Source: Pleurotus djamor (taxonomy: Eukaryota > Basidiomycota > Agaricomycetes > Agaricales > Pleurotaceae). Taken from it: a DNA stretch of 10,842 nt. Where the stretch lies: NCBI GenBank assembly GCA_029747585.1, contig JAPEVF010001342.1, positions 1 to 10,842 of the forward strand, given 5' to 3'. The notes beneath the pieces are model-generated. The model did no database searches and was not told the origin of the DNA. It saw only the letters and a program-made list of their open reading frames with translations. Positions 1-7,336 of this stretch are shown here, one piece after another. Every line of letters begins with the position of its first letter. Within the stretch, counting starts at the first letter, position 1. Both the position numbers and the translations under genes were made by a program.

Positions 1-1
1 G

Positions 2-347
2 GTCGTTGCGACCGATAGCGAGTATGTCGTCGAGGGTATCTGCGAGAGGATCCCGAAGTGGATCAAGAAGGGATGGAAGACTTCGGCAGGCACGCCTGTG
101 GCCCATCGAGATCTCTGGGAGATTTTGTTGGCAGAATTGGCAGACATGGACAGAGCCGAGTGCGAGGTTCTGTTCTGGCGTATTCCCCGGGCTTTCAATG
201 TCAAAGCGGACGCTCGAGCCAAAGAGGCTGCCAAGGTGAGCCGTGGTTTGCTTCTCTAAGACANTTTTTTGCTGACAAATGTGTCTCTTTGGCCAGAGTT
301 TCTACCGCGAACCTTCCTTTAGCAGAGTTGCGGGTTTATTGTTGTAG
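2..347 (+). CDS. RNase H-like protein, 3' end (partial, 2 exons)
   Basis: This is the C-terminal part of a ribonuclease H fold protein, the family that cleaves the RNA strand of RNA-DNA hybrids. The gene runs off the left edge. Exons are 2-235 and 297-347, joined in phase 0 across a 61-nt intron (GTGAGC donor, GCTGAC branch site, CCAG acceptor); without splicing the frame stops at 244-246. The visible 94 residues begin VVATDSEYVVEGI, where the Asp of TDSEY matches the catalytic Asp70 of E. coli RNase HI (TDSQYV). A GWKTSAGTPVAHRDLWE stretch follows, close to the E. coli handle-region GWKTADKKPVKNVDLW, then RIPRAFNVKADARAKEAAK, where the Asp of KAD matches Asp134. The E. coli GHAGH loop is replaced by FWRIPR, so Arg sits about where His124 would be. 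The protein ends FSRVAGLLL. It may be a host RNase H-like enzyme or a domain from a transposon; the N-terminal half needed to decide lies outside the window. Confidence 0.85.
236..296 (+). other. Spliceosomal intron in the RNase H-like gene
   Basis: This 61-nt intron has a GTGAGC donor, a GCTGACA branch-site match at 271-277 and a GGCCAG acceptor. It contains one ambiguous base at 264, beside a T run. Removing it joins codon AAG to AGT in frame and extends the protein by 16 residues (SFYREPSFSRVAGLLL) to a TAG. Confidence 0.75.
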
Positions 348-643
348 TTTGGACAGTGTTCCTGATTTCCACCCGCGCATGCTGTCTCATTGTCCGTAGT
401 AGCCACTGATATTTGGTGCCAGGCCGCACTCATTGACTAGCCTTACCTTTGTGCCTCCGTCCCACTACGCTTTGGCTGCCTCAATGGGACAGCTATGGAT
501 GTGCTGAGCCGCAAGTCGCATCCGTCCAGCATGCGTATAAATAAGGCTGGCACCATCGCTCTTTTCCCCATCATCTAGCCAGTTTCGTACTCATTTATCG
601 CCGTCCTCGATTATCATCATCATCATCATCACCAAGACAAGCA
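348..643 (+). promoter_or_regulatory. Intergenic region with TATA box and leader of the 181-aa protein gene
   Basis: No coding sequence is supported here. A clear TATA box, TATAAATAAG, lies at 536-545, 98 nt before the ATG at 644. The leader is pyrimidine-rich (TCTTTTCCCCATCATC) and carries a perfect (ATC)6 microsatellite at 613-630, 13 nt before the start codon. The first part is presumably the 3' UTR of the RNase H-like gene, but I see no strong polyadenylation signal. Confidence 0.6.
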
Positions 644-1244
644 ATGCCTAACTCCACGTCTCCTCGCGTCATCAACTCCAGGCCCCCTCCAGCTTATTCT
701 CAAGAAGCGGAGGAGCTTAGCCAGAAACTCGAGCGACTGAATGCCATCACATTCTCATACTCTGGCACTCCATCTGAAGGTATGTACTCTACAACGCGTC
801 TGTATAGCTTCAGAAAGTTTCTCACTCTATCTAGTCTACCAAAAGGTCGTCAAAGAGCTCGGTCTCGAAGAGTTCTTTTCCCAGAATAATCAACCCGTTC
901 AAGAAGTGCATTCTGCTGCCGAATTCGACTGGCGCGCCTACTGCAAGCCTGGAACAGCTTCTCCACCCATGTCGCCCAAATCGCAAAAATTCCTGGAGTT
1001 GATGAAGGCTGATCCCAATGACTCTCTCCACCCGGATGCAAACTCGACAGAAGACCTTGTCAACGCCGTCTGGGCTATGCTTCCTCCTGGTTGTGAGCAC
1101 TGGCGCTATTCAGCCAACGACGCTTCGTTGTTTATGACTCTCTTGCGCCAAGCAATGCCCGAGGATCCTAACTGGCGTTTTGATGGTTCGTTTGAATCCA
1201 TCTATGATTGGGCCCGCCAGCATAATATGCATGTAGAGTTCTAA
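644..1244 (+). CDS. Hypothetical 181-aa protein (2 exons)
   Basis: I do not recognise this protein. Exons are 644-779 and 835-1244. The 55-nt intron has a GTATGT donor and CTAG acceptor and rejoins GAAG with TC to give SEVYQKVVKELG in frame; unspliced, the first frame would run on into unrelated codons and stop at 889. The ATG at 644 lies 98 nt downstream of a good TATA box and is the first ATG after it. The product is soluble-looking, with no signal peptide or membrane segment. The N-terminus is Ser/Pro-rich (PPPAYSQEAEEL). The rest is acidic and aromatic-rich, with EFDWRAYCKPG, AVWAMLPPGCEHWRYS, DPNWRFDGSFESIYDWARQHN and a VEF C-terminus, plus a short SPPMSPKSQKF segment. The regular charged/hydrophobic spacing suggests a small folded helical domain, but I have no functional clue. 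It has its own promoter and no evident partner among the neighbours. Confidence 0.75.
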
Positions 1245-2119
1245 CAGTCCTAGGGTATCTCGCGTTCGTTGCTGCTCCATGTATCTCTATTTTATAAATG
1301 ACTTTGAAGACATTCCTTGCTTTCTCGTGAGCTTGTTGACTTGACCACGAGCCACATTAGTCTGTCTTTCGCTCCGAAGGTACCTCCAGCGAAATTCTGA
1401 TCGAGGTCTTCACAATGCAGGGAAATTTGCCGGATGCCACCTTTGCTTTATGACATATCCCTCAGTTGCTGTGACGGAGCTTCAGCTCACTAGCTATGGC
1501 CTCTACTGACCTTTCTAATGCTCAGTATGTCACTCAATCACATAAATTCCCATTGAGTGGGAGGGTGTCCCGCCGTCCTGTGGACAGGCATGTGGCTCTT
1601 CCCATCGATGAATCATGACCCGTCACCAGCACCCATCGCATTGACCAGCCCCCCGCCGTCATTTGATTGTCACTTTCTTTCCATCCTGTCAATACCTTTG
1701 AATATACTTGAGCACCAACAAACCAGGTTGCTTCCCCTATGTATGATCTTCCAGTCCTCTGCGCTTGAGCAAACGCGCTTCAGTTTCCCTTCACCCAGCG
1801 GTCCCAGCCTCAATGTACTGCCTAAGACAGGAAAAATGGCTATTCAGCAGTAGATCATATAGTATAGTAGTCAACTCCGGTCCTCTACAACGATTCCCAG
1901 GCGATCAGAGGTTCCGACCCCGGGTGATGCCAGATGCTTTTGTTTTCGCGCGAAGGTGAATGCTCCTATTTCCCCCTGCGTATAAGCGCCTGTTTTCGAA
2001 CTCCGTCACAGACGCTGACGTTGATGAAAAATCTTTCCCCGACTTGACTCAACCCTCCTCCTCCCCCTCTTCCCAATTTCCCCTTACCGCCAATCTTTGA
2101 ACGAGAAAAAACTTTGAAA
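1245..2119. other. Intergenic region; leader of the Gbp2-like gene at its right end
   Basis: About 875 nt without a supportable gene. Open frames here lack any protein-like composition or splice-supported extension. Small perfect hairpins occur near 1550-1590 (CCCATTGAGTGGG and CCTGTGGACAGG). A TATAAG sequence lies at 1981-1986, 134 nt before the downstream ATG. A CT-rich tract at about 2049-2090 (CCTCCTCCTCCCCCTCTTCC) looks like the pyrimidine-rich promoter/leader typical of well-expressed fungal genes. Confidence 0.5.
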
Positions 2120-4666
2120 ATGGACGTCGCCATGACCAAGGATGATTCCGAGGAGAAGGTCATCACCGTCCCTCCAAGCAATGGCAGGGAACGAGACGGC
2201 GAGCGGGACCGTGCGTATGATAGGGAGAAGGACCGTGACAGAGAGCGCGACAGAGACAGAGATAGGGAGAGGGACCGCAATCGCGACAGAGACCGTAACA
2301 GAGATAAGGACCGCGAAAGAGACCGAGACCGGGATCGCAGAGACTCGGGTAAGTACTCACCGTAATACCCGCAAAGGAGACGGACTCACTGGGGATCAGG
2401 TCGTTCGCGCAGAGGCGGTGGAAATGGTGACCACTGGGAACCTGAGGAAAGACGCAATGCTGAGGTATATTTCTTCCATTTCCTTGAGTTTAATCGAGTG
2501 AACTCACCCGAATACAGCGTCGAAAGCGCTCACGCTCCCGGAGCCGTTCTCGTTCTCGTCGCCGTTCAGCTTCTCCGCGTCGTCGCTCTCGTCGCTCTCG
2601 TTCTCGTTCTAGGTCGAGGAGTCGTTCAAGATCAAGGTCTCGTAGTCGTGACCGCAAGCCTGACCCATTTGCTAGGTCACTCGGCGGGCCGATGAATGCC
2701 GACCATGAAGAAGCTGTTGAGTTTTCCAAGATCAGCAAGAGAGAAAATCGGGTCTACGTCGGTAACCTCAGCTACGACGTCAAATACAGGGACCTGATGG
2801 AATTCATGAGGGGAGGTGGGTTGGGGATATCTTCAATATTGGTTTTTTCTTTCCAAATGAGCGGCTTGGCTTGGTCTGGTTGTAAAGCTGTGGGCTGAGG
2901 TCTCAGAGGTGTCCTTGATTCATGGGAGTGATGTTGGACCAAAGTTGCTGAAGCGCAGTGGAGGTTGTCTACAACATCTTCGTGGTCAGACGGAGCGCAG
3001 TCCTCCATTCTCGCAAATGAGGTTGCGGATGAAGCGCCTACAGTTTCTCATTTTTGGTTTTCTTGTTTGATGGAATGGTCGAGTTTGCGGAGATATTGAT
3101 GGGAGTTTTGGTTGGCAGCTGGTGAGGTCCTCTTCGCCGAAGTTCTTGTTACGCCTACTGGTGTATCAAAAGGATGCGGGTAAGCTACTTTTTCTCCTTG
3201 TTGTTTCCCAATTTCTTGACATTTTACNTTTTTAGCATTGTCGAATTTGCCTCTCAGGAAGATTCGCAGAGGGCGATCCGTGAACTGTCCGAAGTCCCTC
3301 TCCTTGGACGACCTGTCTTCATCAGAGAGGTTTGTCCGTTTCGCCTTGTCCTAGAAGGGATACTGACTCATTGGGCAACCTCTAGGACCGGGAGAACGAA
3401 GCCAGGTTTGGCGCTACGCCTGTTCCAGGCAAAATCGGGATGGCGATGGCTGGCCAAGGCTTGAACGCTCAGCCCCCTCCCCGACCTCCCTCGCACAACT
3501 ACTTCGGTACCCAGAGCAATCCTGGTAATCAACTTTACGTTGGCAACGTGCGTATCCCACACTTAGTATCAAGTCTCTGGCTGAGCACGTGCATACTATA
3601 GTTACCATATCAAGCTGGTTGGCAAGATTTGAAGGACCTCTTCAGAACGGCAGGCAACATCATCCGTGCAGATATTAACATAGGTGCCGATGGTAGACCC
3701 AAGGGATCTGGGACCGTGGTGTTTGAAACGTCAAAAGATGCTCAACAAGCTATCAGTAAATATGACCCTTCTATATCTCGTGTATGTCTCTGATCCATGA
3801 CCAGGCATGTATCATGGCTTCGATTGGTATGGCCGCACGCTGGAAGTCAGAGAGGTGCGTCGCTTTCGTCGTTGTTGATCCTTGCTGGACTTTTTCCTAG
3901 GATCGATACGCCGGGCTTTCTGGCCCAGGAAGCTACCGTGGCAATTTCCGAGGCGCACCTCGCGGCTTACGCGGCGGTGGATTCAGAGGTGGCGGATTCA
4001 GAGGCGGATTCAGAGGAGGTTTCGGTGCACAGGCGGGTGCTGGACGCGATTTTTCTAATCAGGATCTTTATGCGGACTATTCTGGTCCTGATCAGCAGGC
4101 TCCCGGTCTCCGAATGGACAACTTTGGCGGCGGCGGCGGTGCCGGTTACGGACCTGGAATGGGTGGATTTGGTGCAGGGTATGTTGAGCCCGAGCCGAGT
4201 CAACAAATCATGGTCCGCAACGTATGTCATACTCTTCCTGTCTTGGGCGGGGAGCTTTTGTTAACCACTTGCTCTTAGTTGCCCTGGTCGACTGCAAATG
4301 AAGATCTCGTCGAATTATTTGAAACCACTGGCCAAGTCGAACTCGCCGAGATCCTTTTCGACGGAACACGTTCGAAGGGATGTGGTGTCGTTCAGTTCTC
4401 CCAAGTTGGGGAGGCTGAGACAGCGATTGGTGCGTGTTCCTCGTGCGTGATCTCTGTGGCGCTAACCAATTTTTGCTACGCCTCAGCTAAATTCCAACAA
4501 TACATGTATGGTGGTCGTCCCCTTGGTACGTCCTCACTTTCCCCCATTTCAAACCACGTTTCCTTAGTGGATTCTAGATGTTCGCTTCAATGATCGCTGG
4601 CATACGTTCACACCGACTGCTGCCAAGGGCGGTCAAGTATCCGCTATGCAAACTGAGGCGGTCTAA
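2120..4666 (+). CDS. Gbp2/Hrb1-type SR-like protein with three RRMs (12 exons, 570 aa)
   Basis: Exons: 2120-2348, 2400-2464, 2518-2815, 3119-3179, 3236-3329, 3386-3547, 3602-3755, 3805-3854, 3901-4221, 4279-4429, 4487-4525, 4578-4666. They sum to 1713 nt (570 codons plus stop), with every junction in frame. Domain order: Arg-Asp/Arg-Glu tract (about 23-75), Arg-Ser tract (about 99-147), RRM1 (RNP2 VYVGNL 177-182, RNP1 KGCGIVEF 215-222), Pro-rich linker, RRM2 (LYVGNL 299-304, KGSGTVVF 337-344), an FRGG/Gly-rich linker (about 379-465), and RRM3 (IMVRNL 474-479, KGCGVVQF 511-518). RS region plus three RRMs is the layout of yeast Gbp2 and Hrb1, nuclear shuttling SR-like proteins that load on mRNA with THO/TREX and aid export and quality control; animal hnRNP M/MYEF2 is a looser relative. 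RNA binding follows from the intact RNP motifs; the export role is inferred from the family. Ten introns are 46-57 nt, but intron 3 is 303 nt. The ATG at 2120 follows a short purine leader; a second in-frame ATG lies four codons in. Confidence 0.9.
2816..3118 (+). other. Long (303-nt) intron 3 of the Gbp2-like gene
   Basis: This intron interrupts RRM1 between FMRG and AGEV. The donor is GTGGGT, weaker than the GTAAGT/GTATGT/GTGCGT donors elsewhere in the gene, and the acceptor is TTGGCAG. Removing the whole segment restores a well-conserved RRM sequence. If it were retained, translation would end at TGA 2896-2898, inside RRM1. It is more than five times as long as the other ten introns of the gene. 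No protein-coding content is evident. Confidence 0.7.
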
Positions 4667-5182
4667 ACGTCCGTCATTGGCTTGCCCCAGACTTCTCTTC
4701 GTCTTCTCCCAGTTGGCTCGTCCTTTGTACCTTTATGTATGTTTCTTCGTCCTTTCGATAAGTTTATATCATTGTCCGAGTTGATGACTACGGTAGCGCG
4801 TTGATTGAAATTGACAATGGTCCACGTAAAGTAGGATGTATCTGATAATAGATATCGCTGAGTCTTCCGCCCGTCCCTTTCGCCGTGAGTAATGTATTCT
4901 GATACAGTGTTAGCTGGTCCCGAGTTTCTGGAGTGTAATGACTCCAATCCTTGTGTCCAGACCAATAGCAAGGCAAGGATCCGAGGGATCGCCGAAGTAC
5001 TATGCTGCTGTCCTTCAAGGCACGCCAGTTTCATTCCTTGCCTTTACGAAACTTCGTCCGTGTTGCTCACCCTGTCGTCGTTTGTGCCTGGAAACAATGA
5101 GTTTGGGCGCATTTATACCGACGATCTTCCTGCATTCAATAAAATAACGACTGAAAGAGTGGTGGCCCGTCAATAGACCACG
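4667..5182. other. Intergenic region between the Gbp2-like gene and the first CBM1 gene
   Basis: No gene is supported. The left part should hold the 3' UTR of the Gbp2-like gene. The right part is the promoter of the CBM1 gene: TTTATA at 5112-5117 is about 66 nt before that ATG, a spacing close to that seen at the second CBM1 gene. An AATAAAATAA stretch at 5138-5147 could be an alternative TATA-like element. Confidence 0.4.
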
Positions 5183-5841
5183 ATGCAGCGTCTCTTAGGT
5201 GCACTCACTGTGTTATCGCTCTTTGGAGCTTCGCTAGCGGTGAGTCCAGGATGCCATTCATCGTAGCCACTGGTGAAACTTATCGGGGAGGAGCAAGTGC
5301 ACTCCTGCTCCTGACGATCCAGACTGGGTGAGCAAGAGGCCCATGTAACATAATGTCAAAAGCTAACATGATTGAAATAGTGTGATGGTTGGCCGTGGAG
5401 TTCTACAGCGACGTCAACGGTCAGCACACCTGTGGTGTCAGCTCCTCCACTTGGTTCTACTGGAACGGCTACTTGTTGGACAGTGACCATCAGCCCGACG
5501 CCGACGCCTACCCCTACCTGGGTATTACCCTGGCCCGACGCGTTGAACGGCGTAAGTTGGTCTCTCATGATGCATGAAGACATGAAACTCACAGTCTACT
5601 GTCTGTCCGCAGTGGGAACAATGTGGTGGTAAGTGTTCACTTCACAGATGGGGGTTGACTCGATTCAGCTGACCCTGCGCCAAATTTGCCGCCAGGTAAC
5701 GGATGGACCGGGTCGGTTCATTGCCTGCCAGGATGGTATTGCCACGAGTATCATGAATGGTACTCTCAATGCATTCCCGTTCAGTCGACCTCGGTGTCGA
5801 CCTCAGTTCCGCCACCAACCACGGCGGTCGTTTGCACTTAA
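5183..5841 (+). CDS. Small secreted protein with C-terminal CBM1, copy A (5 exons, 139 aa)
   Basis: Exons: 5183-5239, 5298-5327, 5381-5551, 5613-5628, 5696-5841 (420 nt, in frame throughout). Exon 1 encodes exactly a 19-residue signal peptide (MQRLLGALTV...GASLA). The mature protein would start at Cys20. A Ser/Thr/Pro/Trp-rich spacer follows, with CDGWPWSS, LGSTGTATCWTVT and a TPTPTPTW run, likely O-glycosylated. Residues 87-119 form a fungal-type CBM1: WEQCGGNGWTG, then C101, C107 and EWYSQC (C117). All four module cysteines are present, and Trp87, Trp113 and Tyr114 can form the flat cellulose-binding face; the usual Asn before the last aromatic pair is His111. The tail VPPPTTAVVCT follows. 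CBM1 normally targets secreted enzymes to cellulose; no catalytic domain is present, so this is a binding-only protein or effector-like factor. Exon 4 is only 16 nt. The intron 1 acceptor (CAAG) is the weakest call; alternatives nearby give stop codons. Confidence 0.82.
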
Positions 5842-6167
5842 GCAACACACGTGAATGCCGAAATGTAGTTGGGAGGATGGATGGTCCTGGCATCATCGTC
5901 TTCGCCTATTCAAAGTTTGCCGTACCGATGATGCAGTTCGAATAGTATCTTGATTTTCCGGAGACCCTTCAATAGTTGACCTGGAAGATACGTCACGAAA
6001 CCTATCGGAAGCATGCAAGGGCTCAAGTGACCTCTCATCGACGAACCTCACGCCTTGGCGAAGGTGCCTAACAGGGATCCCCGAGATTCCGCCAGCTGTG
6101 AGATATAAGAGGTTTCAAGCGAGACGTTATGAGGACAGCATCTCAGGCTGCTTACTGGCATTGCGAG
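5842..6167. promoter_or_regulatory. Intergenic region and promoter of the second CBM1 gene
   Basis: This 326-nt spacer holds the 3' UTR of copy A and the promoter of copy B. TATAAG at 6104-6109 lies 58 nt before the chosen ATG at 6168. No additional gene is visible. The close tandem placement with separate TATA elements suggests that the whole gene including its promoter was duplicated. Confidence 0.45.
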
Positions 6168-6715
6168 ATGAGACTACTCTCAACTTGGACAACCATCGTC
6201 GCCTTGATAGGCAGCTCCATTGCGGTAAGTACTTGCCAATTGTGAGAGGACGGAGGCGCTGAATAGGGAACAGTGCACCAGTTCGCCGACTAGTAGTTCC
6301 TCATCGACACCGCCCAGCGGGAACAGCACGTCATCATCGTCTACGCTCGGTTCGACTGGGACGGCGACATGTTGGACGGTGACGGTCACACCGATTCCTC
6401 CGCCTCAACCAACGTCCTTCCCTGATGCATCACAGAATGTCAGTATAAATTTAAATCAGAGTACCCGTCCGTAAAACAGAGCTGACCAACTGGCTTCCAG
6501 TGGGGACAATGTGGCGGTGAGTAGCCTCACCTACTCGAGGCAGCGACAGCTTGAGTGATTGTTAACCTCTAGGCAACGGATGGACGGGTACTACTACATG
6601 CCACCCTGGCTTCGAGTGTCACGCTTGGAACGACTGGTACTCGCAATGTGTCCCATCCAAGACGTCTACGATTACCAGCGACCCGCCTCCATACACAGCG
6701 GTTGTCTGCTCGTAG
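6168..6715 (+). CDS. Small secreted protein with C-terminal CBM1, copy B (4 exons, 126 aa)
   Basis: Exons: 6168-6224, 6274-6438, 6501-6516, 6573-6715 (381 nt, in frame). As in copy A, exon 1 encodes just a 19-residue signal peptide (MRLLSTWTTI...GSSIA) and the mature protein begins with Cys20. The spacer is Ser/Thr-rich and carries LGSTGTATCWTVTVTP, nearly identical to copy A. Residues 75-107 form a canonical CBM1: WGQCGGNGWTG, C89, C95 and NDWYSQC with Asn99 kept, and a Trp-Trp-Tyr binding face. The tail DPPPYTAVVCS matches copy A. No enzyme domain is present. The 16-nt exon encoding WGQCG is in the same place and phase as in copy A, while the intron after the tenth mature residue of copy A is absent here. 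An in-frame ATG 13 codons upstream (6129) would add MRTASQAAYWHCE ahead of the signal peptide, so 6168 is preferred. The intron 2 donor is GTCAGT, slightly off consensus. Confidence 0.85.
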
Positions 6716-7153
6716 CTACGTTACCTAGTCACGTCCGGGGGATGAGCAAACTTGTAGAGGCGGATACTTACAAGCGTACCACATCGATAGGCATGGCTGA
6801 GGAAGCTTAAAAATTCTCCTTACTAGCATCCTCACTGGGCCGTTCGGTGGACCCATTGATGTGCTGATCAATATTGAGAGAGTTCGAACCTTGTTCAGAG
6901 CAGCGTCATCAGTCTCGAATGACGACTGTAGAGCCCGTTGAATAATTACAATGATATGTCGTGAGATAAGGGTCGATAAACTAGGAGCACAAATGATGAG
7001 GCAATATAACCATAACTGAATACTATCATCTCGAGTCAAGGGCAAGGTCCGAGTCCCAAGTTCCCTAGACTTCTACAACGACCCGATCTTTCTGTGCTTT
7101 CCGGCGCGTTGCCTGCTTCCTAACTTCAAGTAGCGCCTTGAGCTCAAGTATTT
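6716..7153. other. Intergenic region, no gene supported
   Basis: This holds the 3' flank of the second CBM1 gene and the 5' flank of the orphan gene. No tRNA, repeat or convincing open frame is visible. A possible first exon of the downstream gene is ATG 6951 to 6960, ending in a GTGAGA donor in the right phase to splice to acceptors at 7142 or 7148, where a CCTAAC branch site (7120-7125) precedes AAG/GAG acceptors. The implied intron of about 180-190 nt is long for this window, so I do not include it in the model. Confidence 0.3.
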
Positions 7154-7273
7154 TGGCCTCCATCNTCTTCGTCTNANCCGCGTCCATCCTCTTCGTCTCA
7201 GCCGCGTCCATCCTCTTCGTCTCAGCCGCGTCCATCCTCTTCCTCTCGGCCGCGTCCTACCCCTTTGTCTCGG
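7154..7273 (+). repeat. Tandem 24-bp repeat, about five copies
   Basis: Two exact copies lie at 7178-7201 and 7202-7225 (unit begins CCGCGTCCATCCTCTTCGTC). A copy with two changes follows at 7226-7249 and a more diverged one at 7250-7273. A copy with ambiguous bases (N at 7165, 7175, 7177) precedes them at 7154-7177. The unit length is a multiple of three. In the frame continuous with the downstream gene each copy reads PRPSSSSQ, decaying into PRPTPLSR and PPPPSSPT. This supports translation of the repeat as a disordered N-terminal region. Confidence 0.85.
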
Positions 7274-7336
7274 CCGCCTCCTCCCTCTTCCCCTACTTCT
7301 AGCCAAAGCTCAACACAACCTATTAACCTTGACGAC

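Noticed and set aside
1557..1853. A + strand open frame of 98 codons in the intergenic region.
   Set aside because: Composition is not protein-like, and there are no splice signals or promoter linking it to a larger model.
1960..2100. A 46-codon upstream open frame ending 19 nt before the Gbp2-like ATG.
   Set aside because: Its ATG lies upstream of the TATAAG at 1981, so it is probably not in the mRNA; the peptide mostly reflects the CT-rich leader.
2816..3118. Possible intronic C/D-box snoRNA in the long intron (AGTGATGTT as box C, CTGA boxes nearby).
   Set aside because: Box C has a mismatch, the CTGA boxes are too close or upstream, and no terminal stem pairs around them.
4663..5034. A - strand open frame of 123 codons.
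   Set aside because: It overlaps the end of the Gbp2-like gene, its 3' UTR and the next promoter, shows no motif or splice-supported extension, and lies opposite well-supported genes.
6870..6895. GTTCGAACC resembling a tRNA T-loop/B box.
   Set aside because: No matching acceptor stem, anticodon arm or A box can be placed around it.
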